48,690 bases of DNA. It comes from an uncultured Clostridia bacterium. Its GTDB lineage: Bacteria; Bacillota; Clostridia; Christensenellales; UBA1242. Shown here piece after piece: positions 1 through 8,880 of the stretch. The stretch covers positions 1-48,690 of the forward strand of contig CALATF010000061.1 of assembly GCA_937891595.1 (NCBI GenBank), given 5' to 3'. Below the pieces are notes generated by a model. The model was not told the DNA's origin. It saw nothing but the letters and a program-made list of their open reading frames with translations, and ran no database searches. Numbering within the stretch: position 1 is the stretch's first letter; each line of letters starts with the position of its first letter. The position numbers and the translations under genes are program-made.

Positions 1-939
1 TCTAAACTTGCAACAGAAGAATATCCAGATATAAATGTTTCTTTAAGAGGAGCAATTTCAATTGCAAGAAGATTACAAGATCCTCTTGCTGAATTAGTTA
101 AAATTGATCCAAAAGCAATTGGTGTTGGTCAATATCAACATGATATGCCTCAAAAAAGACTTACAACTGTTCTTGATGGGGTTGTTGAAGATTGTGTTAA
201 CTCAGTTGGTGTCGATTTAAATACTGCCTCATACAAGCTTTTGGAACATATTTCAGGGTTAAATGCAGGAATTGCAAAAAATATTGTTGCATATAGAAAA
301 GAAAATGGAAAGTTTAAAGAAAGAAAAGAACTTCTTAAAGTTTCTAAACTTGGAGAAAAAGCTTTTGTACAATGTGCTGGGTTCTTACGTATTCCGGGCG
401 AGAAAAATGTACTTGATAACACTGGTGTTCACCCAGAAAGTTATGAAGCAACTAAAAAACTTCTTAATATGTTCAATATGACGGAACAAGATGTTGTTAA
501 TGAAAATATTCAAAACTTACCACGTTTAATAGGAGCAAAAGGCGAAGAAAAAGTTGCAGAAGCTTGCGGAATAGGTGTTCCAACATTAAACGATATTGTA
601 AAAGAACTTTTAAAACCAGGTAGAGATATTCGTGATGATTTACCAAAACCAGAACTTAGAAGTGATGTTATGAGTATAGAAGACCTTCAAGTAGGTATGA
701 TAATGAAAGGTACAGTTCGTAATGTTATTGACTTTGGTGCGTTTGTTGATATAGGTGTTCATCAAGATGGTTTAGTTCATATTTCAGAAGTTTGTGAAAG
801 ATATATTAAACATCCAAGCGAAGAATTAACTGTTGGCCAAGTTGTTAATGTTAAAATTATTAGTATTGATTTACAAAAACAAAGAATAGGTCTTTCAATT
901 AAAAGAGTAGACGAAGCTGAACCAGTAGTTAAAAATTAA
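1..939 (+). CDS. tex: Tex family RNA-binding transcription accessory protein, C-terminal part
   Basis: The frame is open from base 1, so this is the last 312 residues of a longer protein; Tex proteins usually have about 720, so roughly 400 are missing off the window edge. Visible parts are the end of the YqgF-like domain (LVKIDPKAIGVGQYQHD), the helix-hairpin-helix core (GVDLNTASYKLLEHISGL, then GIAKNIVAYRKENGKF), and a C-terminal S1 RNA-binding domain (GMIMKGTVRNVIDFGAFVDIG to the KQRIGLSIK strand). Tex is a cytoplasmic nucleic-acid-binding protein tied to transcription and RNA turnover; its exact role here is not shown by the sequence. An ATG at base 145 is internal and is not the start. 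A strong hairpin terminator follows. Confidence 0.95.
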   Translation, partial: SKLATEEYPDINVSLRGAISIARRLQDPLAELVKIDPKAIGVGQYQHDMPQKRLTTVLDGVVEDCVNSVGVDLNTASYKLLEHISGLNAGIAKNIVAYRKENGKFKERKELLKVSKLGEKAFVQCAGFLRIPGEKNVLDNTGVHPESYEATKKLLNMFNMTEQDVVNENIQNLPRLIGAKGEEKVAEACGIGVPTLNDIVKELLKPGRDIRDDLPKPELRSDVMSIEDLQVGMIMKGTVRNVIDFGAFVDIGVHQDGLVHISEVCERYIKHPSEELTVGQVVNVKIISIDLQKQRIGLSIKRVDEAEPVVKN

Positions 940-966
940 TATCTTTAAAAATCTTAAAAAACAAAA

Positions 967-998
967 AAATACAAGTTAAATTTAACTTGTATTTTTTT
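967..998. terminator. Bidirectional terminator between tex and the convergent 1008-2291 gene
   Basis: Perfect 14-bp inverted repeat (967-980 with 981-994) flanked by A and T runs, lying between two convergent genes. Confidence 0.85.
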
Positions 999-1007
999 AC
1001 TTTCCTA

Positions 1008-2291
1008 TTATTTACAAAATGGTGAAGTTGTTATTTCGCTACTTGTTTCACATATAACTTCTTCAGGTTTAGGTGAATGCCCATAATATCTAACTTGTAT
1101 TATATAAGGGTTATAATCATCTTCGTCTTGAAAGTTTTGATTTTGATTATTTAAATCTTCTTTAACTTGTGCTGAAATTTGTTTAATAACTTGCGCATTT
1201 GGGTCTATACCTATAGGTAGGTTGTTGTCTTCGCTAGAATTTTCTTTAGATTTACAAAGGCCACTAAGAATTTTATCAAATTCACTAACTTCAGCTCTTT
1301 GTTCGCCATATACAGCTTGAGAAACTTTTTTAGCAACTTCTAAGTTAATTTCAAATAATTTAACTTCGTCTAAACCCTCTAAATTATACTCTCTTAAAAA
1401 ATGATTTTTTAAAGTAAGAAGCTTTGTTTCGTGTGCTTTAGCATCCTCTTCATTTAATTTAAATCTTGAAAATCTCGATATGTTTATTCCGGCTGTGTAT
1501 TCAAATCCATTTTTTTCAAGATAATCAGAAATTGTTAAACCGCTTTTTGCTGCAAGTCTAATTGCATTGTAATATTCTTGTCTCATTGAAGTAAAGTCGT
1601 TGCCTATTTTACCATCTGGGAAAGCTAACTGTAATTTTTCTAATAATATATTTTCGTTTATAGGCAAAGGTTGATAATTAGTTCTTTTAAAATCGCTTAT
1701 GTTTGTAATTCCAAAAAAGGCGAGTGCATCATCATATGAAATTCTACCAGGAAAATAATTTCTGAAGTGGTCTACTTTCCAAAATAATTCAGGGTCTTCT
1801 TGTTTTAACCCTTTGACTTTACCACTAGGGTAGCGTTTATCAAATAACTCTTGTACATGTTTTATATAATCACCGCCAACCATTAAATTTTTATAACGGT
1901 AATCTGTCATTAAAATTAAGTATTCTCCAGGTGTTATTCCTAGTTCTAAAGAATGAGCGTTTAAATAAGCTCTAACAGAGTTGTGTGCAAGCTTATTATC
2001 TTTTGCTTTATCTTCGTCTACATATCCATTTTCATCGGTAATTAAAGCTAATTTATTTTTCATTTGTGAAAATTTATAAAAATGTTTGCTATAATTAATT
2101 CCACAATCTTTGTATATGCTAGAATATTCGTCTAAATGAATACCTGTTTCTTTTTCAAAAAGCTCAGCAGCATAACTTACTTTTTCGTAGTAAGGAAGCT
2201 GTCTTTTAGGTGTGTAGATATTTCCACCTTGATTAATATAATCATTTATATTTTTTGTTAATTCTAATATATAATCTTTATAAGTTGCCAT
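1008..2291 (-). CDS. Unknown protein with four degenerate helical repeats
   Basis: A 427-residue soluble protein I do not recognise. It begins with a good ribosome binding site (AAAGGA, 8 nt before ATG) and has its own promoter. Four stretches share a loose pattern of Y/W-x-x-V/I, then A-x-x-x-G-I/L-T, then E/D-YL/YS, then G/Y, near LPYYEKVSYAAELFEKETG, NSVRAYLNAHSLELGIT, LFWKVDHFRNYFPGRIS and EYYNAIRLAAKSGLTI. Two are preceded by a similar YPSGKV or FPDGKI turn. The C-terminal 90 residues are acidic, low in complexity and probably disordered. It resembles small repeat domains seen beside nucleases, but no catalytic motif is visible. Function unknown. Confidence 0.8.
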   Translation of the reverse strand: MATYKDYILELTKNINDYINQGGNIYTPKRQLPYYEKVSYAAELFEKETGIHLDEYSSIYKDCGINYSKHFYKFSQMKNKLALITDENGYVDEDKAKDNKLAHNSVRAYLNAHSLELGITPGEYLILMTDYRYKNLMVGGDYIKHVQELFDKRYPSGKVKGLKQEDPELFWKVDHFRNYFPGRISYDDALAFFGITNISDFKRTNYQPLPINENILLEKLQLAFPDGKIGNDFTSMRQEYYNAIRLAAKSGLTISDYLEKNGFEYTAGINISRFSRFKLNEEDAKAHETKLLTLKNHFLREYNLEGLDEVKLFEINLEVAKKVSQAVYGEQRAEVSEFDKILSGLCKSKENSSEDNNLPIGIDPNAQVIKQISAQVKEDLNNQNQNFQDEDDYNPYIIQVRYYGHSPKPEEVICETSSEITTSPFCK

Positions 2292-2311
2292 ATGTAAAAT
2301 CCTTTGAGAGA

Positions 2312-2340
2312 ATTATAATATAATTAATAATATATTTCAA
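2312..2340 (-). promoter_or_regulatory. Promoter for the 1008-2291 gene
   Basis: On the minus strand: TTGAAA (2335-2340), exactly 17 bp, then a perfect TATAAT (2312-2317), about 20 bp before the start codon. Confidence 0.75.
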
Positions 2341-2413
2341 TATTTATGAACTTTTTTGTATATATAGCACAAATATATAATATAAATAAAATTTAAAGAT
2401 TAACTAATCAAAT

Positions 2414-2447
2414 AATAAAAGCTTACAAAATTTTGTAAGCTTTTATT
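2414..2447 (-). terminator. Terminator of the MarR-ABC operon
   Basis: Perfect 17-bp inverted repeat (2414-2430 with 2431-2447) just after the stop of the last operon gene. Confidence 0.85.
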
Positions 2448-2453
2448 AAACAA

Positions 2454-4367
2454 TTATTCAAGTTCAAGTTTGCCAGTATAAAGTTGATAGTATTTACCTT
2501 TAAGTGCAATTAAGTCTTCGTGTGAGCCACGTTCAATAATTTCACCATGGTCAAGAACCATAATCACATTAGAGTTTTGTACGGTTGAAAGGCGGTGAGC
2601 TATTACAAAAACGGTTCTACCATGCATTAAAGCATCCATGCTTTCTTGTACAAGTTTTTCTGTATGAGTGTCTATGCTTGAGGTTGCTTCATCTAAAATC
2701 ATAACAGGAGGGTTAGCTATTGCTGCACGTGCGATAGAAAGTAATTGTCTTTGACCTTGAGAAAGATTTGCTCCGTCGCTTTCCAACATAGTGTCATAAC
2801 CATTAGGAAGTCTTTGAATAAAATCATCAGCATTAGCTAATTTAGCTGCTTCAAATACTTGTTCGTCGGTCGCTTCTAAATTGCCGTATCTAATGTTTTC
2901 TTTAACTGTACCTGTAAATAAATTTGTGTCTTGTAAAACCATTCCTATTGAACGTCTTAAATCATCTTTTTTAATTTTGTTTATGTTAATGCCGTCATAT
3001 CTTATTTTTCCGTCAGCAATGTCGTAAAAACGATTTATAAGATTAGTTATAGTTGTTTTTCCAGCACCAGTTGCTCCAACAAATGCTATTTTATGACCTG
3101 GCTTTGCATATAGTGAAACATTTTTTAAAACTATTTTTTCAGGATTATAGCCAAAGTCTACATCAAATAATCTTACATCCCCTTTAAGTTCTGTTAGGGT
3201 AGTAGTGCCGTCGCTGTGAGGGTGTTTCCAAGCCCACATATTTGTTTTTTCATTTACTTCAATTATTTCGCCTTTTTCATTCTTTTTAGCATTTACTAAA
3301 GTTACATAACCATTATCTGTTTCAGGCTGACTATCCATAAGTTCAAATATTCTTTCAGCGCCAGCTATTGCAAGAACAAAAGAGTTGACTTGTTGAGAAA
3401 CTTGGCTAATAGGCATTGAGAAAGACCTGCTTAGTAACATAAAAGAAGCTATTGTGCCAACATCTATTAATGTTATTCCAACAATGGTTAGGTTACTTGC
3501 ACCATTAATAGCAAGTAAGCCTCCTACAATAGCAAGAACTACATATTGTAAATGCCCTATGTTTGCCATAATAGGCATAAAAATGTTTGCATATTTATGG
3601 GCGTTAGTTGCGTTATTGCAAAGTTCTTCGTTAATTTTATCAAAATCTTCTTTTGTTTTATCTTCGTGACAAAAAACTTTAATTACTTTTTGGCCATTAA
3701 TCATTTCTTGTATAAAACCGGTTGTTTTACCTATTGAAACTTGTTGTGCAAAGAAATATTTTCCACTTTTTCCACCAACTTTTTTAGTTATAAACATCAT
3801 AACTACTAAGAAAGCTAAAATTACAAGAGTTAAGTAAATGCTTAAATATAACATGGCACAAAATACAGTAACAATGGTAAAAACAGAAGATATTATTTGA
3901 GGTATGCTTTGGCACAACATCATTTCAAGTGCGTCTGTATCATTTGTGTAATGGCTCATGATATCGCCATGAGTATGAGTGTCAAAATATTTAATAGGAA
4001 GTTTTTGCATTTTTGCAAACATCTGGTCTCTTATTTTTTTAAGAATACCTTGAGAAATATATACCATTAATAAATTGTATAAATAAGTTGAAATAATACC
4101 AGTTGCAAAAATTGCTACCATAACTGCAATTTGTTTTAAAAGTCCGCTAAAATCTGCACTATTATTTGCTAGCATAGGTTGAATATAGTCGCTAATAACT
4201 GTTTTTATAAAAAGTGAAGAAACAACACTAGTTATAGAGCCTATTATAATGCACAAAACAACAAGGATAAATTTCCATTTATGGTCTTTTAAAATATAGC
4301 CAGATAGCCTTTTTATTGTGGCTTTTGCATTTTTTGGTTTGCCTTTTTGAGTTTTTATATCTGGCAT
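2454..4367 (-). CDS. ABC exporter, half-transporter with the consensus ATP site
   Basis: A 637-residue half-transporter: an N-terminal six-helix exporter domain (about residues 30-330) and a C-terminal ATPase. The nucleotide-binding domain has Walker A GATGAGKTT, Walker B VMILDEATSSID with the catalytic Glu, and the H-loop IAHRLST, so it carries a complete set of ATPase residues. Its signature is LSQGQ rather than LSGGQ. An insertion of about 35 residues containing WAWKHPHSDG sits between the membrane domain and the ATPase, as in many clostridial members. It lies 2 bp after the partner gene at 4370 and almost certainly forms a heterodimer with it. Substrate unknown; multidrug or lipid export is typical of the family. 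The MarR regulator upstream suggests a drug-like inducer. Confidence 0.93.
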   Translation of the reverse strand: MPDIKTQKGKPKNAKATIKRLSGYILKDHKWKFILVVLCIIIGSITSVVSSLFIKTVISDYIQPMLANNSADFSGLLKQIAVMVAIFATGIISTYLYNLLMVYISQGILKKIRDQMFAKMQKLPIKYFDTHTHGDIMSHYTNDTDALEMMLCQSIPQIISSVFTIVTVFCAMLYLSIYLTLVILAFLVVMMFITKKVGGKSGKYFFAQQVSIGKTTGFIQEMINGQKVIKVFCHEDKTKEDFDKINEELCNNATNAHKYANIFMPIMANIGHLQYVVLAIVGGLLAINGASNLTIVGITLIDVGTIASFMLLSRSFSMPISQVSQQVNSFVLAIAGAERIFELMDSQPETDNGYVTLVNAKKNEKGEIIEVNEKTNMWAWKHPHSDGTTTLTELKGDVRLFDVDFGYNPEKIVLKNVSLYAKPGHKIAFVGATGAGKTTITNLINRFYDIADGKIRYDGININKIKKDDLRRSIGMVLQDTNLFTGTVKENIRYGNLEATDEQVFEAAKLANADDFIQRLPNGYDTMLESDGANLSQGQRQLLSIARAAIANPPVMILDEATSSIDTHTEKLVQESMDALMHGRTVFVIAHRLSTVQNSNVIMVLDHGEIIERGSHEDLIALKGKYYQLYTGKLELE

Positions 4368-4369
4368 AT

Positions 4370-6103
4370 TTATTTACCTCCTTTTTTAGTTTGTGCTTCA
4401 AAAGTATCTTTGTAAGTTGGGCAGTTTTTAAGCAACTCTTTATGAGAGCCCTTTGCTAAAATAGTTCCACTTTCTAAAACTATAATTTGGTCAGCGTCTT
4501 GTACACTAGCAACCCTTTGAGCAATTATAATTTTTGTAGTATTTGGTATTTCTTCTTTGAAAGCTTTTCTAATAAGGCTATCTGTCTTAGTATCAACTGC
4601 ACTTGTAGAATCATCTAAAATTAATATTTTAGGCTTTTTAAGTAAAGCTCTTGCAATACACAACCTTTGTTTTTGACCACCACTAACGTTTGTTCCACCT
4701 TGTTCTATATGTGTGTCATATTTATCAGGGAAGCATTCAACAAATTCATCTGCGCATGCTAGTTTGCAAACTCTTTTTATTTCTTCATCTGTTGCTTTTT
4801 CATTCCCCCATTTTAAATTTTCTTTTATAGTGCCAGAAAAAAGCACGTTTTTTTGTAAAACAACAGCAACATTATTTCTTAAAGCTTCTATATCATACTC
4901 TTTAACATCTTTGCCGGAAACCATTACTTTACCGCTTGTTGTATCATAAAGTCTTGGAATAAGTGAAATTAATGTAGATTTTGAACTACCCGTAGCCCCT
5001 AAAATACCTATTGTTTGACCTGATTTAATATCTAAATTAATATTTTTTAAACAAAGCTTAGATATGTCGCCAGAATAACTAAAAGAAACGTTATCAAAAA
5101 CAATATCGCCGTTTTCTATTTCTGTAATAGCATTTTCTGGGTTTGAAATGGTTGGTGTTTCATCTAAAATTTCAATAATTCTTTGAGCGGAAGCACGAGA
5201 AATAACAATATTAACAATAACCATAGAAAACATCATAAGAGAGCTTAATATTTGCATTGTATATGTAAACATAGTTGTAAGCTGACCTTCAGTTAAAAGC
5301 GTTCCGTTAGAAGTTACAATAAGTTTTGCACCAACCCAAGCAATTAAAATCATGCAAGTATAAATTGCTGTTTGCATAAGAGGGGAGTTAAATGCAAGAA
5401 TTTTTCTTGCATAAGAATAATCTTTATAAATAAGGTCACTAACTTTGCCAAACTTTTCAATTTCATGGTTCTCTCTTACATAAGCTTTAACAACCCTAGA
5501 ACCACGAACATTTTCTTCTACAACATTATTTAAGTCGTCATATTCTTTAATAACTTTTTTAAATACAGGGTGAACAAACCTAAATATAATTAATAAACCT
5601 ATGAAAAGAATAGGGGCAGCAATTAATAGTACAAGAGCCATTTTGGCGCTAACTGTAAATGCCATTATAAGCGAAAATATTAACATTAAAGGGCTTCTTA
5701 TAGCAATTCTTATAATCATTTGGTAAGCATTTTGAACATATCCTACGTCAGTTGTTAATCTTGTTACAATACTAGCAGGTGAGAATTTGTCTATGTTATT
5801 AAAACTATAATTTTGAATTTTATAATACATGTCTTTTCTTAAGTTTTTTGCAAAACCCGAACTAGCTTTTGCGCAATTCACACCCGATAATACACCAAAT
5901 AAGAAAGAAAGAACTGTCATGCCTACTAAAATAAAACCTATTTTTAAAATAGCACCCATTTCTTTGCCATTAACACTTTCAATTAAGTCAGCCATGAAAT
6001 AAGGTATTAAAACTTCAAGTATAACTTCTAAGCTAACAAATAAAGCTGTTAATATAGATGGTTTTTTGTATTCTCTAACACTTTTAGCTAATTTTTTAAT
6101 CAT
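4370..6103 (-). CDS. ABC exporter, half-transporter with the degenerate ATP site
   Basis: A 577-residue half-transporter with six membrane helices followed by an ATPase. Several key residues deviate: the P-loop reads GATGSSKST (Ser for the last Gly), Walker B is ILILDDSTSAVD (Asp for the catalytic Glu), and the H-loop is IAQRVAS (Gln for His). The signature VSGGQ is normal. In heterodimeric exporters one of the two composite ATP sites is degenerate, built from the Walker motifs of one subunit and the signature of the other. Here this subunit's altered Walker motifs would pair with the altered LSQGQ of the 2454 gene, leaving the second site canonical. Its start overlaps the MarR gene by 8 bp, so translation is probably coupled. 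Confidence 0.93.
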   Translation of the reverse strand: MIKKLAKSVREYKKPSILTALFVSLEVILEVLIPYFMADLIESVNGKEMGAILKIGFILVGMTVLSFLFGVLSGVNCAKASSGFAKNLRKDMYYKIQNYSFNNIDKFSPASIVTRLTTDVGYVQNAYQMIIRIAIRSPLMLIFSLIMAFTVSAKMALVLLIAAPILFIGLLIIFRFVHPVFKKVIKEYDDLNNVVEENVRGSRVVKAYVRENHEIEKFGKVSDLIYKDYSYARKILAFNSPLMQTAIYTCMILIAWVGAKLIVTSNGTLLTEGQLTTMFTYTMQILSSLMMFSMVIVNIVISRASAQRIIEILDETPTISNPENAITEIENGDIVFDNVSFSYSGDISKLCLKNINLDIKSGQTIGILGATGSSKSTLISLIPRLYDTTSGKVMVSGKDVKEYDIEALRNNVAVVLQKNVLFSGTIKENLKWGNEKATDEEIKRVCKLACADEFVECFPDKYDTHIEQGGTNVSGGQKQRLCIARALLKKPKILILDDSTSAVDTKTDSLIRKAFKEEIPNTTKIIIAQRVASVQDADQIIVLESGTILAKGSHKELLKNCPTYKDTFEAQTKKGGK

Positions 6104-6557
6104 GTTTGTTTTCCTTTTTATTAATTTCTTTTATATTTGTTTTTAATTTATTTAATAATTTTTTAAATGTTTCAATTTCGTCTTTATTAAAATTATTAAG
6201 TAGTAAACTTTCTTCGTTTTGTATGCTTGCCAGTATGTTGTTGTGAATTTCTTTGGCTTTTTCACAAACTATTAATTTTTTATATCTTGTATCATTTTCT
6301 AATGGTTGTCTTTCGATTAGGCCTTTTGTTTCCATTAACTTTAGAACTTTTGAAGCAGTAGATTTAGTTATGCCAAATTTTTCTTCAATATCCTTTTGAA
6401 AAATGCTGTTTTCTTGGTTGTCAATTAAGTATTTTATTATTAATGCATTAACTCTTGTTAATTGTGAATTGCAATTACCAAAAAAGTTTTCAATAAACCT
6501 ACGAGTAAGTAGTGTATTTAGATATTTAATTTCATCAAATATTGTATAATTTTTCAA
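6096..6557 (-). CDS. MarR family transcriptional regulator of the ABC operon
   Basis: A 153-residue winged helix-turn-helix protein. The recognition region is FQKDIEEKFGITKSTASKVLKLMETKGLIERQ, followed by the beta-wing with the typical D-x-R (NDTRYKKL). Long flanking helices form the usual MarR dimer interface. It is the first gene of a three-gene operon with the two ABC half-transporters. A perfect inverted repeat overlaps its promoter, so it very likely represses its own operon until a ligand releases it. The ligand cannot be read from the sequence. Confidence 0.92.
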   Translation of the reverse strand: MKNYTIFDEIKYLNTLLTRRFIENFFGNCNSQLTRVNALIIKYLIDNQENSIFQKDIEEKFGITKSTASKVLKLMETKGLIERQPLENDTRYKKLIVCEKAKEIHNNILASIQNEESLLLNNFNKDEIETFKKLLNKLKTNIKEINKKENKHD

Positions 6558-6576
6558 AAAGAATCTCCTATAAACT

Positions 6577-6598
6577 AATAGTTTGACATCAAACTATT
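6577..6598. promoter_or_regulatory. Probable MarR operator
   Basis: Perfect inverted repeat: AATAGTTTGA (6577-6586), CA, TCAAACTATT (6589-6598). It overlaps the -10 and start region of the operon promoter, and its size and form match MarR-family sites. Confidence 0.8.
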
Positions 6599-6623
6599 TT
6601 ATTTATTTTTATTAAATTGTCAA
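6595..6623 (-). promoter_or_regulatory. Promoter of the MarR-ABC operon
   Basis: On the minus strand: consensus TTGACA (6618-6623), 17 bp, then AAAATA (6595-6600). The -10 is weak but the spacing is exact, and it is overlapped by the operator. Confidence 0.65.
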
Positions 6624-6663
6624 TGAATTTATTAATTAAAAATAGCTTTTATATATCAATCGT

Positions 6664-6692
6664 TTGGTAAAACTTTTTATTTTTGTTAATAT
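6664..6692 (+). promoter_or_regulatory. Promoter of galE
   Basis: TTGGTA (6664-6669), 17 bp, TAATAT (6687-6692); transcription would begin just before the ribosome binding site. Confidence 0.55.
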
Positions 6693-6717
6693 GTATTTAT
6701 AAAGGAGTTTGTTTAAT

Positions 6718-7716
6718 ATGAAAGTTTTATTAACAGGTGGGTTAGGTTATATAGGAAGCCACACAGCAGTAGAACTTATCAACGAAAATTTTGAAGTAGA
6801 AATTCTTGACAACTTGTATAATTCTTCTATTGAAGTTGTCGATAAATTAAAACAAATAACAAATAAAAATATACCTTTTCACAAAGTAGATTTATTAGAC
6901 CTTGAAAAAATGGAAGAAGTTTTTAAAAAAGGAAAGTATGACGCTGTTATACACTTTGCTGGTTTAAAAGCGGTAGGAGAATCTAGCAAAAAACCATTGT
7001 TTTATTATGAAAATAATATTACTGGTACTATTAACCTTATTAAATGCATGGAAAAGTATAATGTAAATAATCTTGTTTTTAGTTCTTCAGCTTGTGTTTA
7101 TTCAGATAAAAATGTTGCACCTTTTAAAGAAGAAGATATTTTATCGCCTATTAACCCATATGGCAGAACAAAATATTTTATTGAAGAAATTATTAAAGAC
7201 TATTGCAATGCAAACAAAAACTTTAAAGCAGTTATTTTAAGGTATTTTAACCCTATAGGTGCTCATGAAAGTGGTTTAATAGGTGAAAACCCAAATGGCA
7301 TTCCAAATAATTTAATGCCTTATATAACTAGGGTCGCTTTTGGTAAATTAGAAAAACTAAGTATTTACGGTAATGATTATGAAACCCCAGATGGGACAGG
7401 TGTAAGAGATTATATTCATGTTACAGACTTAGCAAAAGGGCATGTGGCATCATTAAAGAAAATAGAAAACATGAGTGGATATAATATTTATAACTTGGGT
7501 ACAGGGCATGGATATAGTGTTTTGGAAGTTGTAAATACTTTTAATAAAGTATGTGGAGATAAAGTTAAATTTATTTTTGCTGATAGGCGTCCGGGTGATG
7601 CAGCATGTGTTTTTGCATGCCCAGATAAAGCATTCAAAGAATTAGATTTTAAAACAACTAAAGAACTTGAAGAAATGTGTTTATCCGCTTTTAATTTTGA
7701 AAAAAATAACAATTAA
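6718..7716 (+). CDS. galE: UDP-glucose 4-epimerase
   Basis: A 332-residue extended short-chain dehydrogenase of usual GalE length. It has the NAD-binding GGLGYIGSHT near the N-terminus, a catalytic Ser region FSSSACVYS, the YxxxK pair (YGRTK), the substrate motif NPIGAHESGLIGE and the C-terminal RRPGDAACVFA. It interconverts UDP-glucose and UDP-galactose for cell-surface sugars and galactose use. An in-frame TTG at 6709 lies only 1 nt after the AAAGGAG site, whereas the ATG at 6718 is 10 nt away and starts directly with KVLLTGG, so I place the start there. It is a single gene with its own promoter and terminator. Confidence 0.95.
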   Translation: MKVLLTGGLGYIGSHTAVELINENFEVEILDNLYNSSIEVVDKLKQITNKNIPFHKVDLLDLEKMEEVFKKGKYDAVIHFAGLKAVGESSKKPLFYYENNITGTINLIKCMEKYNVNNLVFSSSACVYSDKNVAPFKEEDILSPINPYGRTKYFIEEIIKDYCNANKNFKAVILRYFNPIGAHESGLIGENPNGIPNNLMPYITRVAFGKLEKLSIYGNDYETPDGTGVRDYIHVTDLAKGHVASLKKIENMSGYNIYNLGTGHGYSVLEVVNTFNKVCGDKVKFIFADRRPGDAACVFACPDKAFKELDFKTTKELEEMCLSAFNFEKNNN

Positions 7717-7717
7717 T

Positions 7718-7758
7718 AAAAAAGAGTGCTTTATTATTCAATAAAGTTACTCTTTTTT
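7718..7758 (+). terminator. Terminator of galE
   Basis: Hairpin of AAAAGAGT and CTTTATT blocks pairing with AATAAAG and ACTCTTTT, ending in a T run. Confidence 0.8.
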
Positions 7759-7779
7759 GTTTAAAAAGGAGAAAATGGA

Positions 7780-8880
7780 ATGAGAAATAGATTTGGCAAA
7801 ATAGGTATTATAGCTTTAACAAGTTTTAAAGATAGGGTAGATAAAATTCAAAATTATCTAAATAAAGTTAGGGCAGATAACGAAGTTTATGTAATACCAA
7901 CTGATGATATAAGGTTTGCAAACGGAGAAGGGAAAGTAAAACTAAAAGAATCGGTTAAAAATAAAGACGTTTTTATAATTAGCGATATTTCAAATTATAG
8001 TTGTACATATAATTTATATGGAAACATACACCATATGTCACCAGACGAACATTTTCAAGATATTATAAGAACAATATCTGCTATATCAGGCAAAGCAAAT
8101 AGAGTTAATGTTATAATGCCTTTATTGTATTCAAGTAGACAACATAGAAAATCTAGTAGAGAGTCTTTGGATTGTGCATTAGCTTTAAGGCAACTTGAAA
8201 ATATGAAAGTTGATAATATTTTAACATTAGATGCTCATGACCCAAATATACAAAATGCTATTCCTTTTGGAAGCTTTGATAGTATTTTCCCTATCTATCC
8301 TATAATGAAAAGTTTTTTAAACAATGAACAAGGTCTTAAAAATAAAGATTTTATTGTTATTGCCCCAGATTCAGGAGCTATGGAAAGGGTTATAAAATAT
8401 GCAAGTATTTTAGGGTGTGATATAGGTATGTTTTATAAACGCAGAGATTATACAAAAATAGTTAACGGTAAAAATCCTATCTTACAACATGATTATGTAG
8501 GTCCAGATGTAAATGGGAAAAACATTCTAATAGTTGATGACATGATTTCAAGTGGCGGTAGTGTAATAGATATTTGTCAACAACTTTCAAAAAAAGGTGC
8601 TAAAAAGGTTAATGTAATAACCACTTTTGCTTTTTTTACTGAAGGACTAGATAAATTTAATAAAATGTATGAAAAAGGTATATTAAACAAGGTTTATGCT
8701 ACAAATGCTTCATATATAACACAGGAAATTAAAAAAGCTCCTTGGTTTGTTGAAGTAGATATTTGTGTTTTATTAGGACATATTATTGATACATTAAATA
8801 AAAATGAAAGTTTGTCGCCTATAATTAATTCAGAACAAAAATTGCAGGAACTTTTACAAAAATATAACTTTAAAGTTTAG
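7780..8880 (+). CDS. Ribose-phosphate pyrophosphokinase family protein
   Basis: A 366-residue PRPP-synthetase-like protein, longer than the usual 310-320. It has the N-terminal ATP-side domain with YSSRQHRKSSRES in place of the normal flexible loop, the LDAHDPNIQN metal-binding segment, VIAPDSGAMER, and the C-terminal PRPP-binding loop ILIVDDMISSGGS. It would make 5-phosphoribosyl-1-pyrophosphate from ribose 5-phosphate and ATP, feeding nucleotide, His and Trp synthesis. The length and loop variant fit a separate clostridial subfamily, so it may be a second enzyme rather than the housekeeping Prs. The ATG at 7775 is followed at once by a stop, and 7780 has AAAAAGGAG at good spacing. It overlaps the convergent gene by 11 bp. 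Confidence 0.88.
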   Translation: MRNRFGKIGIIALTSFKDRVDKIQNYLNKVRADNEVYVIPTDDIRFANGEGKVKLKESVKNKDVFIISDISNYSCTYNLYGNIHHMSPDEHFQDIIRTISAISGKANRVNVIMPLLYSSRQHRKSSRESLDCALALRQLENMKVDNILTLDAHDPNIQNAIPFGSFDSIFPIYPIMKSFLNNEQGLKNKDFIVIAPDSGAMERVIKYASILGCDIGMFYKRRDYTKIVNGKNPILQHDYVGPDVNGKNILIVDDMISSGGSVIDICQQLSKKGAKKVNVITTFAFFTEGLDKFNKMYEKGILNKVYATNASYITQEIKKAPWFVEVDICVLLGHIIDTLNKNESLSPIINSEQKLQELLQKYNFKV

